From Clostridia bacterium (GTDB lineage: Bacteria > Bacillota > Clostridia > Christensenellales > Aristaeellaceae): DNA of 36,104 bases. Positions 1 to 8,484 of this stretch are shown in pieces. The position numbers were made by a program, and so were the translations under genes. Location of the stretch: NCBI GenBank assembly GCA_017459565.1, contig JAFUCP010000191.1:1-36104 (forward strand). The letters run 5' to 3'. The notes beneath the pieces were generated by a model. It was not told the DNA's origin. It worked only from the letters and a program-made list of their open reading frames with translations, and did not search any database. Each line of letters begins with the position of its first letter. The stretch's first letter is position 1.

Positions 1-2951
1 GGCTTGTTGGGGTCCACCACCGTGACGGCGATGGTCGCCTTCTTCTTGTTGTGCGTCGTGACGGTGATCTTCGCCTTGCCCTCGCCCAGGGGCGCCACCC
101 AGCCGTTCGCGTCCACGCTGGCCACGGCGGCTTTGCTGCTCTTCCAGGTCAGCGTCGCCCGGGCCGTGGCCGGAGCCAGCGCCGCGTACAGCTGCACGGG
201 CTGTCCCACGGTGAGGGTGATGGCCTTGCCCTGGGCGATGCCGATGCCCGTGGGCTTGTAGGGGTCCACCACCTGCACGGTGATGGTGGCCTTGACCTTT
301 TTGTTGTTCGTGGTGACGGTGATCTTCGCCTTGCCCTCGGCGGTGGCGGTGACCAGGCCGTTTGCGTCCACATTGGCCACGGCGGGCTTGGAGGACTTGT
401 AGCCGCTGACCGTCAAGCTCTGGGCATAGGCGAAGGCGGGCACCAGCAGGCGCTGCTCGCCCACGTTTACAGTGATGGTGCCGTTGTTCTTTGCGTTGGG
501 CAGGGCGACCTCAGGCATGGTCAGCGCGGGGATGGTTTCGCAGGGCTTCAGCACCGTGCCGCAAACGTTGCAATAGCTGCCATCGGTGTGACCGGCCACC
601 TGATAGTGCGGCGCCTCGGCGGGCACATACACGATGGTGTGGCCCGGGGCATATATGACCTGCTGGGGCGACAGCACCGCGCCGCAAACCGCGCAGTGAT
701 AGCCGTCGGTCAGGCCGTTCACGATGCAGCTGGGAGCGTAGCCCGCGTCCAGCACGGCGGTGTGGCCGGGGGCGGGAATGGCCTGCTGGGGCACCAGCAC
801 CGCGCCGCAGGTGGCACAATGGCTGCCCTCGGTGAGCCCGCTCACGGTGCAGTTGGGGGCGTAGCCCGCGTCGGTGACGGGATTGTGGCCGGTAGCCGGG
901 ATGGGCTGCTGGGCGACAAACACATGTCCGCAGACGGCGCAGGCATTGCCCTCGGTCCAGCCCTGAGTGGTGCAGCCGGGCGCGACGGCGGGCACGGGCG
1001 CGGGATAATGCCCGGTGGCCGGGATGGGCTGCTGCTCCTTGAGGACCGTGCCGCAGACGGAGCAGTAGCTGCCGTCGGTCACGCCGTCCTCGGTGCAGCG
1101 GGCGGGGGTACCCGCGACGGTCACGACGCTGTGCCCGGTGGCGTAAATGACCTGCTGCGCCACCAGCACCTCGCCGCAGACGGAGCAATAGCTGCCTTCG
1201 GTTGCGCCGTTCTCCGTGCAGGTCGCGGCTGCGCCCGGCACCGTCACCGGCACGTGCGCGTGGGGCAGCGGCTCCCCGATGCGCTTGTGGGGGATGCCTT
1301 TTTTCTCGCAGTATTGATAGGCAAAGCTGCCGTCGTCCACATAGGCGGTGAGGGCCTTGTCGTTGGAAAAGACATAATCTTTTATGACGGTTACGCTGCT
1401 GGGGATGACCGCGTAGATCATGGAGGTACAGTTGTAGAACGCATACGCATATATGGCGGTCACGCTGGAAGGGATCTCGACGCAGCTCAGCGCTGAACAT
1501 CCGTCAAATGCCTCCTGTCCTATTTCGGTGACGCTGTTGGGGATGGCGACGGTTCGAAGGCCCTTACAGGATTCAAAAGCGCAAATGGGAATATATGTCA
1601 GGCTGCCGGGCAGCTCGACGCCGGTTATGCCGGAATTATAAAAAGCACTCTGCCCCATGGAGGTCAGATTGGAGCTGAGCTTGAGGGTGGAGGCGCTGAC
1701 CGTGCCATTAAAGGCGCTCCGTCCGATGCTTGTCACGCTGTCGGGAATGACAATCTCTTTCAGGGACGAGCAGGAACGAAACGCATCTTCGCCGATCGAT
1801 TGGACGCCGCTGCCCAGGTTCAGCTCGGACAGGCCCGTGCAGTTGTAAAACGCACGATAATTAATCGCCGCGACACTGTTTGGAATGGTGACGGCTGTCA
1901 GGCTTTTGCAGGCAAGAAACGCCTCGCGCCCTATGGTGGCGATGCCCTCTTCCAGCGTGAGCTGAGCTAAGAGATCGCAGCTATAAAAGGCGCAATCTGG
2001 AATTGTAGACAGCGAGCCGGGAAACGTGACGGAGGTCAGGCCGCTGTCATAGAACGCGCTTTGTCCCATGCTTGTCAGGCTGCCGCCCAGATTGATCGCG
2101 GAAAGGCTGTATGTATTCTGGAAAGCCTTATTACCTATTGTGGTCACGCTGTCGGGCAGATTGATGGATTCGAGACTGGTGCAGTTATAGAAACATTTTT
2201 CTCCGACGGACACAAGGCCCTCGCCGGAAATCGTAAAGCTTTTCAGCGCCTTGCATCCGTAAAACGCCGAATACCCCAGCGAAACCACGCTTGCGGGCAG
2301 CGCAAACGCTTGCAAGCCCGTACAGCCGCTAAACGCTTCTCTACTTATAGTGGTCAGGGTGTTGGGCAGCTGCACCCTCTGCAGGCCGGTGCAATTCTCA
2401 AACGCGTAGCTGCCAATCTGCGTCACGCCTTCGGGAAGGGTCACGGACTGCAGTGCCGTATTGTTGTAAAACGCGCTTTGGCCGATTTCAGTTATGCCGC
2501 CGGGAATGACGACGTTCGCGTCTTTCCCGTTGTACTTTTTGAGGACGGTTCCCTCGATGGTGAAATCCTCCGCCGCCGCCATGACGGCCTGCCCCTCGGG
2601 GCCCGCTTCCGAGCCGTCCCAGGCGGGGTCGTAGGACAGCGGCGCTTCGGCGGCATACAGCTCCTCAGACGCCCCCAGGCTCACTTCGCCGTAAGCGTCA
2701 AAGGCCATGCTCTCCCCGTCGAGCAGGAACTCCTCCACCTCGGGGACGGCCGCCTCCACCTGCTCCGCAAGCTCCGGCTGCGGCTGTTCCGGCTCAACCG
2801 GCTCCGCGTATTCCGGCAGCGCCTCCTGCGGCGCGACGGGCTCCGCGTATTCCGGCTGCGCCTCCTGCGGCTCAACCGGCTCCGCTGTCGCAACGCCCAG
2901 CGGGGCGCAGAACAGCATACATGTCAGGACAAGTGCCAACAGCTTCTTCAT
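1..2951 (-). CDS. Secreted LRR_5/BspA-like surface protein with Cys-rich repeats and Ig-like (Big_2) domains, 3' end outside window
   Basis: Reads open for about 983 codons from ATG 2951 to the window edge, so the C-terminus is missing. The start is preceded by GGGAGGG at a 7-nt gap. Residues 1-23 are a signal peptide (MKKLLALVLTCMLFCAPLGV...). A Pro/Glu linker follows, with three near-copies of an AEPVxPQEALPEY-like unit. About residues 127-550 hold 17 LRR_5 units of the BspA type, each with a core like SVTxIGxxAFxxC and about 23 residues. About 570-805 hold six repeats with a C...CxVCG...GH pattern. From about 815 on there are at least two bacterial Ig-like Big_2 domains (pattern AVASVDANGxVxxxxEGKAKITVT). 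Known relatives are cell-surface adhesins or wall-linked proteins of gut bacteria; the ligand is unknown. No anchor can be seen because the end is cut off. No clear promoter was found on this strand. Confidence 0.9.
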   Translation of the reverse strand, partial: MKKLLALVLTCMLFCAPLGVATAEPVEPQEAQPEYAEPVAPQEALPEYAEPVEPEQPQPELAEQVEAAVPEVEEFLLDGESMAFDAYGEVSLGASEELYAAEAPLSYDPAWDGSEAGPEGQAVMAAAEDFTIEGTVLKKYNGKDANVVIPGGITEIGQSAFYNNTALQSVTLPEGVTQIGSYAFENCTGLQRVQLPNTLTTISREAFSGCTGLQAFALPASVVSLGYSAFYGCKALKSFTISGEGLVSVGEKCFYNCTSLESINLPDSVTTIGNKAFQNTYSLSAINLGGSLTSMGQSAFYDSGLTSVTFPGSLSTIPDCAFYSCDLLAQLTLEEGIATIGREAFLACKSLTAVTIPNSVAAINYRAFYNCTGLSELNLGSGVQSIGEDAFRSCSSLKEIVIPDSVTSIGRSAFNGTVSASTLKLSSNLTSMGQSAFYNSGITGVELPGSLTYIPICAFESCKGLRTVAIPNSVTEIGQEAFDGCSALSCVEIPSSVTAIYAYAFYNCTSMIYAVIPSSVTVIKDYVFSNDKALTAYVDDGSFAYQYCEKKGIPHKRIGEPLPHAHVPVTVPGAAATCTENGATEGSYCSVCGEVLVAQQVIYATGHSVVTVAGTPARCTEDGVTDGSYCSVCGTVLKEQQPIPATGHYPAPVPAVAPGCTTQGWTEGNACAVCGHVFVAQQPIPATGHNPVTDAGYAPNCTVSGLTEGSHCATCGAVLVPQQAIPAPGHTAVLDAGYAPSCIVNGLTDGYHCAVCGAVLSPQQVIYAPGHTIVYVPAEAPHYQVAGHTDGSYCNVCGTVLKPCETIPALTMPEVALPNAKNNGTITVNVGEQRLLVPAFAYAQSLTVSGYKSSKPAVANVDANGLVTATAEGKAKITVTTNNKKVKATITVQVVDPYKPTGIGIAQGKAITLTVGQPVQLYAALAPATARATLTWKSSKAAVASVDANGWVAPLGEGKAKITVTTHNKKKATIAVTVVDPNK
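521..1229 (-). repeat. Six tandem Cys-rich repeats (C-x10-C-x2-C...GH) inside the surface protein
   Basis: Six consecutive units of about 38 residues. Units 1-5 share the pattern C(T)xxGxTxGxxCxxCGxVxxxQQxIxAxGH: three cysteines and one histidine each, spaced regularly. Unit 6 is degenerate: its first Cys is replaced by Tyr and the terminal GH is lost. The CxxC plus Cys/His pattern would suit metal binding or disulphides outside the cell; this is inference. Similar repeats are common in clostridial surface proteins. Confidence 0.8.
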
Positions 2952-2997
2952 GTTCCATCCCTCCCGTTATTTGCAAACATCGGCTGAACAGGGGCTT

Positions 2998-3021
2998 TAT
3001 CAAAAGGTGTACCTTTTGATA
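2998..3021. repeat. Palindrome, copy 1 (TATCAAAAGGT-GT-ACCTTTTGATA)
   Basis: Arms of 11 bp around a GT centre, 47 bp upstream of the surface-protein start codon. The core TCAAAAGGT/ACCTTTTGA recurs in the palindrome at 3152-3201 with an AC centre, and both copies lie a short way after the word GGCTGAA. It could be an operator for the surface-protein gene, or a hairpin in its leader. Confidence 0.7.
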
Positions 3022-3097
3022 TTTGTCCTCTGCCGCTTGTCGTTTTCCAAAAACGTTAATTTCAAAATGTAAAATTTACACAACTGGCAAAAAATGG

Positions 3098-3126
3098 TTG
3101 CAATACAGGCAAAAACAGTATATAAT
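3098..3126 (+). promoter_or_regulatory. Promoter TTGCAA-17-TATAAT
   Basis: A -35 TTGCAA at 3098-3103 and a perfect -10 TATAAT at 3121-3126, 17 bp apart. The predicted transcript begins about 20 nt before the large hairpin at 3152-3201 and would continue toward the small gene at 3383, which also has a nearer promoter. Confidence 0.6.
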
Positions 3127-3151
3127 AATCGTTACAAAGTAAATATTGGCT

Positions 3152-3201
3152 GAATAAACGGGACTGTCAAAAGGTACACCTTTTGACAGTCCCGATTATT
3201 C
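3152..3201. repeat. 50-bp near-perfect palindrome, copy 2 of the TCAAAAGGT element
   Basis: Arms 3152-3175 and 3178-3201 pair in 23 of 24 positions, the single mismatch being A3158/A3195. The inner part repeats the core of the palindrome at 2998-3021. No run of T follows on the plus strand, so it is a poor intrinsic terminator there. Its outer GGGACTGTC...GACAGTCCC resembles words found at ends of some insertion sequences, so a tiny mobile-element remnant is also possible. Confidence 0.75.
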
Positions 3202-3303
3202 AATAAGATATCCTCTTCTTCATTTCCCCGCTTTTGGGAACAGGGCGAACTTATTTATTTCGTATGTGCGAAAAGATATCGCCCGGCTTTGTCCGTGTTC
3301 TTC

Positions 3304-3332
3304 TTGACGGAATTGTAAATATTATATATAAT
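3304..3332 (+). promoter_or_regulatory. Promoter TTGACG-17-TATAAT of the small repeat protein
   Basis: TTGACG at 3304-3309 and TATAAT at 3327-3332 with a 17-bp spacer, about 50 bp before ATG 3383. Because transcription would begin near 3339, it gives the short gene a leader of about 44 nt. Confidence 0.8.
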
Positions 3333-3382
3333 GAAGGGGAAGAGGCCGTGCTTCGGCGCACCGATTGAAAGGAGAGAGCATC

Positions 3383-3679
3383 ATGAGCGAAGAGCTGAAC
3401 AAGACGGTTGAGGGCATCAAGGGCAAGGTGCAGGAGGTTCTGGACAAGACCGATATCGATGAAAAGATCGTGGAAGGCGCGAAGGGCCTGAAGGAAAAGG
3501 TTCAGGGCGTGCTGGACAAGACCGACATCGACGAAAAGATCGTGGACGCGGTGAAGAGCGTGCCTGGCAAGGTGCAGGGCATCCTGGACAAGACCGATAT
3601 CGACGAGAAGATCGTCGAGGGCGCAAAGAACGTCGCGGGCAAGATCGGCGATCTGTTCAAGGGCAAGGGCGAGGAATAA
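3383..3679 (+). CDS. Small soluble protein of 24-residue tandem repeats, function unknown
   Basis: A 98-residue protein. ATG 3383 follows GGAGAG at a suitable distance; an in-frame TTG at 3365 lies before that site and is not used. The protein consists of three copies of a 24-residue unit with the core VLDKTDIDEKIVEGAK plus a partial fourth (GKIGDLFKGKG). Each unit starts with GKVQ-like residues and is rich in Lys, Asp and Glu; the pattern suggests amphipathic helices. No signal peptide or membrane segment is seen. The very strong promoter and short leader suggest high expression. It somewhat resembles small helical stress proteins (CsbD-like or YtxH-like in general character) but I do not recognise a family. 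It ends in a bidirectional hairpin shared with proA. Confidence 0.8.
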   Translation: MSEELNKTVEGIKGKVQEVLDKTDIDEKIVEGAKGLKEKVQGVLDKTDIDEKIVDAVKSVPGKVQGILDKTDIDEKIVEGAKNVAGKIGDLFKGKGEE

Positions 3680-3703
3680 GCACCGTATCTTAGCATTGCA
3701 AGG

Positions 3704-3733
3704 CGGGGGCGCTTTCGAATGAAAGCGCCCCCG
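3704..3733. terminator. Bidirectional terminator hairpin between the repeat protein and proA
   Basis: A 13-bp GC-rich stem (CGGGGGCGCTTTC with its complement) and a GAAT loop between two convergent genes. The T-tract is poor on both sides, so efficiency is uncertain. Confidence 0.65.
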
Positions 3734-3742
3734 TCGTATCAA

Positions 3743-4999
3743 TTACCGAATCTGTCCGCTGCCCTTGACGATGTATTTATAGGTGGTCAGCTCCTCCAGC
3801 CCCATGGGGCCCCGGGCATGGAGTTTCTGAGTGGAGATGCCCATTTCGCAGCCCAGGCCGAACTCGCCGCCGTCGGTGAAGCGGGTGGAGCAGTTCAGAT
3901 AGACCGCCGCGCTGTCCACGTTCCGGGCAAATTTGTCCAGCACCGCGGCGTCCGCGGAGACACAGGCCTCGCTGTGGCCGGTGGAGTGGGCGCGGATGTG
4001 GGCGATGGCGGCGTCCGCGCTGTCCACGATGCCCACGGCCAGGATATAGTCCAAAAACTCGGTGTCAAAGTCCCGCTCCCCGGCGGGCGTGCCTTCGATG
4101 ATCTTCGCGGCGCGCGCGTCCAGGCGCAGCTCCACCGGCGTCAGCCCCTTTGCGGCGCGCGCATCCACCAGCCGGGCCTTCAGCTTCGGCAGAAACGCCG
4201 CGGCGACGGCCTCGTGGACCAGCAGCACCTCCTCTGCGTTGCACACGGAGGGGCGGCTGGTCTTGGCGTTGTCGATGATGTTCAGCGCCATGTCCTGATC
4301 GGCGGCGGCGTCCACATAGACATGGCAGATGCCGGTGCCGGTCTGTATGCAGGGCACCTTCGCGTTTTCGGTGATCGCGCGGATCAGTCCCGCGCCGCCC
4401 CGGGGGATCAGCAGGTCCACCAGGCCCACCGCGCCCATCAGGTCGCTGGCGCTCTGGCGGGTGGTGTCCTGCACCAGCTGTACCAGCGCTCCCGGCAGCC
4501 CCACGGCCCCGAGCCCCGCCTGCAGCGCCTGAACGATGGCGTTTGCGGAGCGGAAGGCTTCCTTGCCGCCCCGCAGCACGCAGGCGCTCCCGGCCTTGAG
4601 GGCCAGGGCCGCGGCGTCGCTGGTGACGTTGGGACGGCTCTCATAGATGATGGCGATGACGCCCATGGGCACCCGGGTGCGCTCGATCACCAGGCCGTTG
4701 GGACGCTCCACCCGCCGGATGACCGCGCCCACCGGGTCGGGCAGCGCCGCCACCTCGCGGATGCCCTGGGCCATGCCCGCCACGCGTTCGGCGTTCAGCT
4801 TGAGCCTGTCCAGCATGACATCGGAAATATGGCCCTTCGCGGCCTCCATGTCCAGCGCGTTGGCGGAGAGGATATCCGCCTGGTTCGCCAGCAGCGCGTC
4901 CGCCATGGCGTTCAGCGCGGCGTTCTTCAATTCGGTGTCGGCCCCCTGGAGCGCGGGCCATGCCGCGCGGGCGGCCTTGAGCATGTCAAATGTGGTCAT
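3743..4999 (-). CDS. proA: Glutamate-5-semialdehyde dehydrogenase (gamma-glutamyl phosphate reductase)
   Basis: A 418-residue protein, the usual length for ProA. It reduces gamma-glutamyl phosphate to glutamate semialdehyde with NADPH, the second step of proline synthesis from glutamate, in the cytosol. Typical family segments are [20 protein letters not shown] near residue 110-130, [11 protein letters not shown], the catalytic Cys region [11 protein letters not shown], and the C-terminal [16 protein letters not shown] 4999 lies 1 nt after the proB stop codon, and its AAGGAGG ribosome binding site (5008-5014) is inside the end of proB, so the two genes are probably translationally coupled. 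The gene ends at the shared hairpin 3704-3733. Confidence 0.97.
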   Translation of the reverse strand: MTTFDMLKAARAAWPALQGADTELKNAALNAMADALLANQADILSANALDMEAAKGHISDVMLDRLKLNAERVAGMAQGIREVAALPDPVGAVIRRVERPNGLVIERTRVPMGVIAIIYESRPNVTSDAAALALKAGSACVLRGGKEAFRSANAIVQALQAGLGAVGLPGALVQLVQDTTRQSASDLMGAVGLVDLLIPRGGAGLIRAITENAKVPCIQTGTGICHVYVDAAADQDMALNIIDNAKTSRPSVCNAEEVLLVHEAVAAAFLPKLKARLVDARAAKGLTPVELRLDARAAKIIEGTPAGERDFDTEFLDYILAVGIVDSADAAIAHIRAHSTGHSEACVSADAAVLDKFARNVDSAAVYLNCSTRFTDGGEFGLGCEMGISTQKLHARGPMGLEELTTYKYIVKGSGQIR

Positions 5000-5000
5000 T

Positions 5001-5768
5001 TCAACGCCTCCTTATGAACCGCGTGCCCACGGGCTTGCCGTCCAGTATGTCGTACATCAGCTCCGGCTTTGCGCCGTTGGCAATGATCATGTCGATGCCG
5101 GCTTCCCCGGCGATCCTGGCGGCGCGCAGCTTGGTGACCATGCCGCCGGTGCCCAGCGACGTGCCGTTGCCGCCCGCCAGCGCCTCGATTTCGGGGGTGA
5201 TGGCATCCACCACGTCGATCAGCTTCGCATCGGGGGACGTGCGCGGGTCGGCGGTGTAGAGCCCCTCAATGTCCGAAAACAGCACCAGCAGGTCCGCCTG
5301 CACCGTGGCGGCAACGATGGCGGAGAGCGTGTCGTTGTCGCCGATCACGATCTCATCGGTGGCGATGGTGTCGTTTTCGTTGATGATCGGCAGCGCGTTC
5401 AGCTCCAAAAGCCGGTATAGCGTGTTGTGGAAGTGCAGCCTGCGGCCCTCGTCCTCCACGTCGCTGCCGGTGACCAGCAGCTGCGCCACGGTGTGGTTGT
5501 ACTCGGAAAACAGCCGGTCGTAAGTATACATGAGTTCGCACTGGCCCACGGCGGCGGCGGCCTGCTTGGTGGGAATGTCGGTGGGCCGCTGATTCAGCGA
5601 CAGCTTGCCCACGCCCATGCCTATGGCCCCGGAGGACACCAGTATGACCTCGTGCCCCGCGTTTTTCACATCGGAAAGCACCTTGCACAGCGCCTCCACC
5701 CGACGGATATTCATGCGGCCCGTGGCATGGGCCAGCGTGGATGTGCCCACCTTGACGACGATTCTCAT
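5001..5768 (-). CDS. proB: Glutamate 5-kinase, short form without PUA domain
   Basis: A 255-residue amino-acid kinase that phosphorylates glutamate with ATP, the first and usually proline-inhibited step of proline synthesis. Visible motifs are the N-terminal [21 protein letters not shown] near residue 45, and ENDTIATDE followed by [11 protein letters not shown]. Length and the C-terminal sequence ([10 protein letters not shown]) show that the roughly 100-residue PUA domain of E. coli ProB is absent, as in many Firmicutes. ATG 5768 has GAGGTGA upstream. It lies 20 nt downstream of the DUF3592 gene and directly before proA, forming a three-gene minus-strand unit. Confidence 0.96.
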   Translation of the reverse strand: MRIVVKVGTSTLAHATGRMNIRRVEALCKVLSDVKNAGHEVILVSSGAIGMGVGKLSLNQRPTDIPTKQAAAAVGQCELMYTYDRLFSEYNHTVAQLLVTGSDVEDEGRRLHFHNTLYRLLELNALPIINENDTIATDEIVIGDNDTLSAIVAATVQADLLVLFSDIEGLYTADPRTSPDAKLIDVVDAITPEIEALAGGNGTSLGTGGMVTKLRAARIAGEAGIDMIIANGAKPELMYDILDGKPVGTRFIRRR

Positions 5769-5788
5769 ATGTCAATCACCTCGCGCGG

Positions 5789-6247
5789 TTATTCGATGGG
5801 GACGCTGCCGCCAAAGACCTTCACCAGCAGCGCGACAGCAACCCCGATTGTGACGCAGCCCAGCCCCACGGCCAGAAAGATGCCGCCCATCAGGCGCAGG
5901 GTGTTGTCGCTTTCCAGCCTGAAGCAGGTTGGGTCGTCCGGGTCGTACAGAACCTGGACCTTCTGGCCCTCGTAAAAGCGCTTGCGGCCGCCGCTGGCGG
6001 ATTCCAGTGAGATTTTGTGCCCGTCGGCCATAAATTCGACGATGGGGTACCAGCCGACGCTGTCGCCCCGGGCGCCCTGGTTTACCCGGCGGACCACCTC
6101 CGCCACCGTGCCCTCGGACCGGGCGCGCAGGCGCTCCTCCATCCGAAAAAAGCGTCGGCGAAGGCCGATGCCCACGGCCAGGAACACGACGCCCACCAGG
6201 CACCAGACGCCGGTGAAGATCAGGGTAAATAAGCCGCTGTGGGTCAT
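5789..6247 (-). CDS. DUF3592-like membrane protein
   Basis: A 152-residue protein with two membrane segments (about residues 6-28 and 120-142) bracketing a small extramembrane domain. The pattern TVAEVVRR...YPIVEFMADGHKI...GQKVQVLYDPDDPTCF is that of DUF3592 proteins, whose role is not known. I chose ATG 6247 (MTHSG) because GGGAGG sits just before it; an upstream in-frame ATG at 6289 has no ribosome binding site and would put polar residues before the membrane segment. It is the first gene of the unit with proB and proA, but a functional link to proline is not evident. Confidence 0.8.
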   Translation of the reverse strand: MTHSGLFTLIFTGVWCLVGVVFLAVGIGLRRRFFRMEERLRARSEGTVAEVVRRVNQGARGDSVGWYPIVEFMADGHKISLESASGGRKRFYEGQKVQVLYDPDDPTCFRLESDNTLRLMGGIFLAVGLGCVTIGVAVALLVKVFGGSVPIE

Positions 6248-6406
6248 GGCGCAGGCCTCCCGGAATTCATATTGGAAACAGTATAGCACACAAACGCGGA
6301 TTGCGCCAGCGAAATGACCGGGTTACACGAAATTTTAGCGCGCTGTCGCGCTGACATAAGGCGGCCTTGGAATAAAGATGCTACAGACTCGCCACGAAAT
6401 CTTCCG

Positions 6407-6435
6407 TTGTGCCGGGCGGGGCGCTGTGCTATAAT
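6407..6435 (+). promoter_or_regulatory. Promoter TTGTGC-17-TATAAT with extended -10
   Basis: TTGTGC at 6407-6412 and TATAAT at 6430-6435, 17 bp apart, with TGC directly before the -10 box (extended -10). It lies about 50 bp before the secreted-protein gene. The rest of 6248-6484 is the divergent upstream region of the DUF3592 gene, which shows only a weak TATACT box on the minus strand. Confidence 0.75.
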
Positions 6436-6484
6436 GGGAGCGGGGGAGGATTTCCCCACATCGGTTCACCGGGAGGTGTGGAAT

Positions 6485-6940
6485 ATGATGAAAAGGGCGC
6501 TTTGCCTGGCGCTGGCCATGCTCATGCTGTGGGCGTGCGCGGCCTGCGCGGAGGAAGAGGCGTTTACGCTGCGCTTTGACGAGGGCTTCAGCCTGAGCCT
6601 GCCCGGCGGCTGGGTCAGCTACCCGGTTTCGGACGCGACCATCCGCTATGCGCTGGGGGACGGCGAGGGGACGCGGTATCTGTATATATCCCTCCAGGAG
6701 GCGGACTTTGACGATTTCGACGCCATGCGCGCCGCCATCGACGCCCGGGGCGACTTTGGCAAGACCAGCCCGCTGGATCTGAACGGCCAGCCCTTCGCGG
6801 CCTTCATCGTGCCCGGGCTGAACGCCAGCGGCTGCGCGACGCTCTGGAACGGCGAAATGCTCACCTTCCTGTTTACCCCCCAGGACGATTCGGATTATAT
6901 GCTTACCGTGGCGGAAATCATGGCCAGCTTTCAAAGCTGA
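6485..6940 (+). CDS. Small secreted protein, function unknown
   Basis: A 151-residue protein starting at ATG 6485 (or the next ATG, 6488), after GGGAGGTG. It has a positively charged N-terminus and a hydrophobic stretch ending in CAACA followed by EEE, a typical signal peptide of about 22 residues; the cysteines there do not form a good lipobox. The mature part (FTLRFDEGFSLSLPGGWVSYPV..., YLYISLQEADFDDFDAMRA..., MLTVAEIMASF) looks like a small alpha/beta domain of the kind seen in secreted proteins with a PsbP/DUF1795-like outline, which is only a resemblance. It is monocistronic, with its own promoter and a strong terminator. Confidence 0.75.
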   Translation: MMKRALCLALAMLMLWACAACAEEEAFTLRFDEGFSLSLPGGWVSYPVSDATIRYALGDGEGTRYLYISLQEADFDDFDAMRAAIDARGDFGKTSPLDLNGQPFAAFIVPGLNASGCATLWNGEMLTFLFTPQDDSDYMLTVAEIMASFQS

Positions 6941-6957
6941 TTTACAGAGCAAAACGA

Positions 6958-6998
6958 AACATGACAGCCGGACGGCGTTGCCGTCCGGCTGTCATGTT
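6958..6998. terminator. Strong bidirectional terminator, 19-bp perfect stem
   Basis: Arms 6958-6976 and 6980-6998 are perfectly complementary (AACATGACAGCCGGACGGC with its complement) around a GTT loop, between convergent genes. On the minus strand the stem is followed by a T-rich TCGTTTTG, so it should serve glycyl-tRNA synthetase well. Confidence 0.85.
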
Positions 6999-7009
6999 CA
7001 TACGGGGAA

Positions 7010-8389
7010 TCAGAAGTCGATCTTCTCCTCCAGCCAGGAAACCAGGTCCTTCACGGGCACGATTTCCTGCTGCATGGTGTCGCGGTCGCGCACGGTGACG
7101 TTGCCGGTCTCGGCGGTATCAAAGTCCACGCAGATGCAGTAGGGGATGCCCGCCTCGTCGGCGCGGCGGTAGCGCTTGCCGATGGAGCCGGTCTCGTCAT
7201 AGTCACACATGAACTTCCTGGAAAGCTGCGCGTACAGCTCCCGGGCCTGGTCGCCCAGCTTGTTTTTTTGCAGCGGCATGACGCTCACCTTGTAGGGGGC
7301 CAGCGCCGGGTGCAGGTGCAGCACCACGCGCGTGTCGCCGCCCTCCAGCTCCTCCTCGTCATAGGCGTTGCACAGGAAGGCCAGCACCGCGCGGTCCACG
7401 CCCAGGGACGGCTCCACGCAGTAGGGGATGAACTTTTCGTTCGTGGCGGGGTCCAGATATTCCATGCTCTTGCCGGAATGTTCCTGATGCTGCTTGAGGT
7501 CGTAATCGGTGCGGTCCGCGATGCCCCAAAGCTCGCCCCAGCCGAAGGGGAACAGGAATTCAAAGTCCGTGGTGGCCTTGGAATAGAAGGCCAGCTTCTC
7601 CGGCTCATGGTCCCGCAGGCGCAGGCTCTCCTCCTTGATGCCCAGGGAGAGAAGCCAGTTTTTGCAGAAGGAGCGCCAGTAGTTGAACCACTCCAGATCC
7701 TCGCCGGGCTTGCAGAAGAATTCCAGCTCCATCTGCTCAAATTCGCGCACGCGGAAGATGAAGTTGCCGGGGGTGATCTCATTTCGGAAGGATTTGCCGA
7801 TCTGGGCGATGCCCGCGGGCAGCTTCTTGCGGGTGGTGCGCATGGCGTTCTGGAAGTTCACGAAGATGCCCTGGGCCGTCTCCGGGCGCAGGTAAATTTC
7901 CGCGGCGGAATCCTCGTTGACGCCCTGGAAGGTCTTGAACATCAGGTTGAACTGGCGGATGCCGGTGAACTCCTTCTTGCCGCAGACGGGGCATACGATG
8001 TCATGCTCGGCAATGAAGCTCTCCAACTCCTGGTTGGTCCACCCGTCGCCGGTCTCCTCGCCCTTGGTGAAGTCCTCGATCAGCTTGTCCGCGCGGAAGC
8101 GGGCCTTGCAGGCGCGGCAGTCCATCAGCGGGTCGTTGAAGCCGCCGACGTGGCCGGAGGCCACCCATACCTCGCGGTTCATCAGAATCGCGCAGTCCAG
8201 GCCGGTGTTATAGGGGCTTTCCTGCACGAATTTGCGCCACCAGGCCTTCTTGACGTTGTTCTTGAATTCCACGCCCAGCGGGCCATAGTCCCAGGTATTG
8301 GCGAGGCCGCCGTAGATTTCGGAGCCCGCGAAGATGTAGCCGCGGTTCTTGCACAGCGCTACCAGCTTGTCCATTGTCAGTTTCGCCAT
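7010..8389 (-). CDS. glyQS: Glycine--tRNA ligase, dimeric single-chain type
   Basis: A 459-residue class II synthetase that charges tRNA-Gly. It is the alpha2 type used by many Firmicutes, not the two-subunit GlyQ/GlyS enzyme of E. coli. It opens with the family start [20 protein letters not shown] and [14 protein letters not shown] four-Cys zinc-type site (CRACK near residue 100, CPVCG near 145), the class II motifs ([19 protein letters not shown]; the C-terminal [10 protein letters not shown]) and the anticodon-binding domain (residues about 350-459) are visible. I use ATG 8389, with GAGGG before it; longer in-frame starts up to 8446 lack a ribosome binding site. No T-box was seen in its short leader. 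Confidence 0.96.
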   Translation of the reverse strand: MAKLTMDKLVALCKNRGYIFAGSEIYGGLANTWDYGPLGVEFKNNVKKAWWRKFVQESPYNTGLDCAILMNREVWVASGHVGGFNDPLMDCRACKARFRADKLIEDFTKGEETGDGWTNQELESFIAEHDIVCPVCGKKEFTGIRQFNLMFKTFQGVNEDSAAEIYLRPETAQGIFVNFQNAMRTTRKKLPAGIAQIGKSFRNEITPGNFIFRVREFEQMELEFFCKPGEDLEWFNYWRSFCKNWLLSLGIKEESLRLRDHEPEKLAFYSKATTDFEFLFPFGWGELWGIADRTDYDLKQHQEHSGKSMEYLDPATNEKFIPYCVEPSLGVDRAVLAFLCNAYDEEELEGGDTRVVLHLHPALAPYKVSVMPLQKNKLGDQARELYAQLSRKFMCDYDETGSIGKRYRRADEAGIPYCICVDFDTAETGNVTVRDRDTMQQEIVPVKDLVSWLEEKIDF

Positions 8390-8445
8390 TCCGATAACCC
8401 TCTTCATTCTGTATATTTGCGGGATTCGCCGCTCAATTCCCATCA

Positions 8446-8474
8446 AGGTTAGCAGATTTTGGCCGGGTTTTCAA
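8446..8474 (-). promoter_or_regulatory. Candidate promoter TTGAAA-17-TAACCT of glyQS
   Basis: On the minus strand TTGAAA (8474-8469) and TAACCT (8451-8446) with a 17-bp spacer, between ytfJ and glyQS. The -10 is weak, so glyQS might also be read from the upstream genes. Confidence 0.45.
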
Positions 8475-8484
8475 CCTGTCTGTG

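Larger units (their letters stand above)
3022..3303. other. AT-rich gap between the surface-protein gene and the repeat-protein gene
   Basis: This gap between divergent genes is much poorer in G+C than its surroundings. Besides the promoters and palindromes listed separately I see no gene in it. The long minus-strand frame running through 3251-3742 is antisense to the small repeat protein and lacks a ribosome binding site, so I do not accept it. Confidence 0.6.

Noticed and set aside
51-1496. Long plus-strand frame of 481 codons across the surface-protein gene
   Set aside because: It is antisense to the clear LRR/Ig-like frame, has no ribosome binding site and its translation is low-complexity Gly/Ala/His. 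A minus-strand frame at 511-1500 is likewise out of phase with the true protein.
540-2950. CRISPR array or DNA satellite suggested by regular repeats
   Set aside because: The periodicity is at the protein level (LRR and Cys repeats) within one open frame; DNA repeats are divergent and there are no spacers.
3152-3201. Intrinsic terminator
   Set aside because: The stem is excellent, but no T-tract follows on either strand, so I list it as a palindrome.
3719-5017. Plus-strand frame of 432 codons opposite proA
   Set aside because: Mirror frame caused by high GC at third positions; the minus-strand ProA is unmistakable.
5001-5768. proB as a truncated gene
   Set aside because: The PUA domain is absent in many Firmicutes ProB proteins and the kinase domain is complete, so this is a natural short form.
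8390-8484. Glycine T-box or glycine riboswitch before glyQS
   Set aside because: The leader is short and shows neither the GGTACC-type T-box motif nor a glycine aptamer core.
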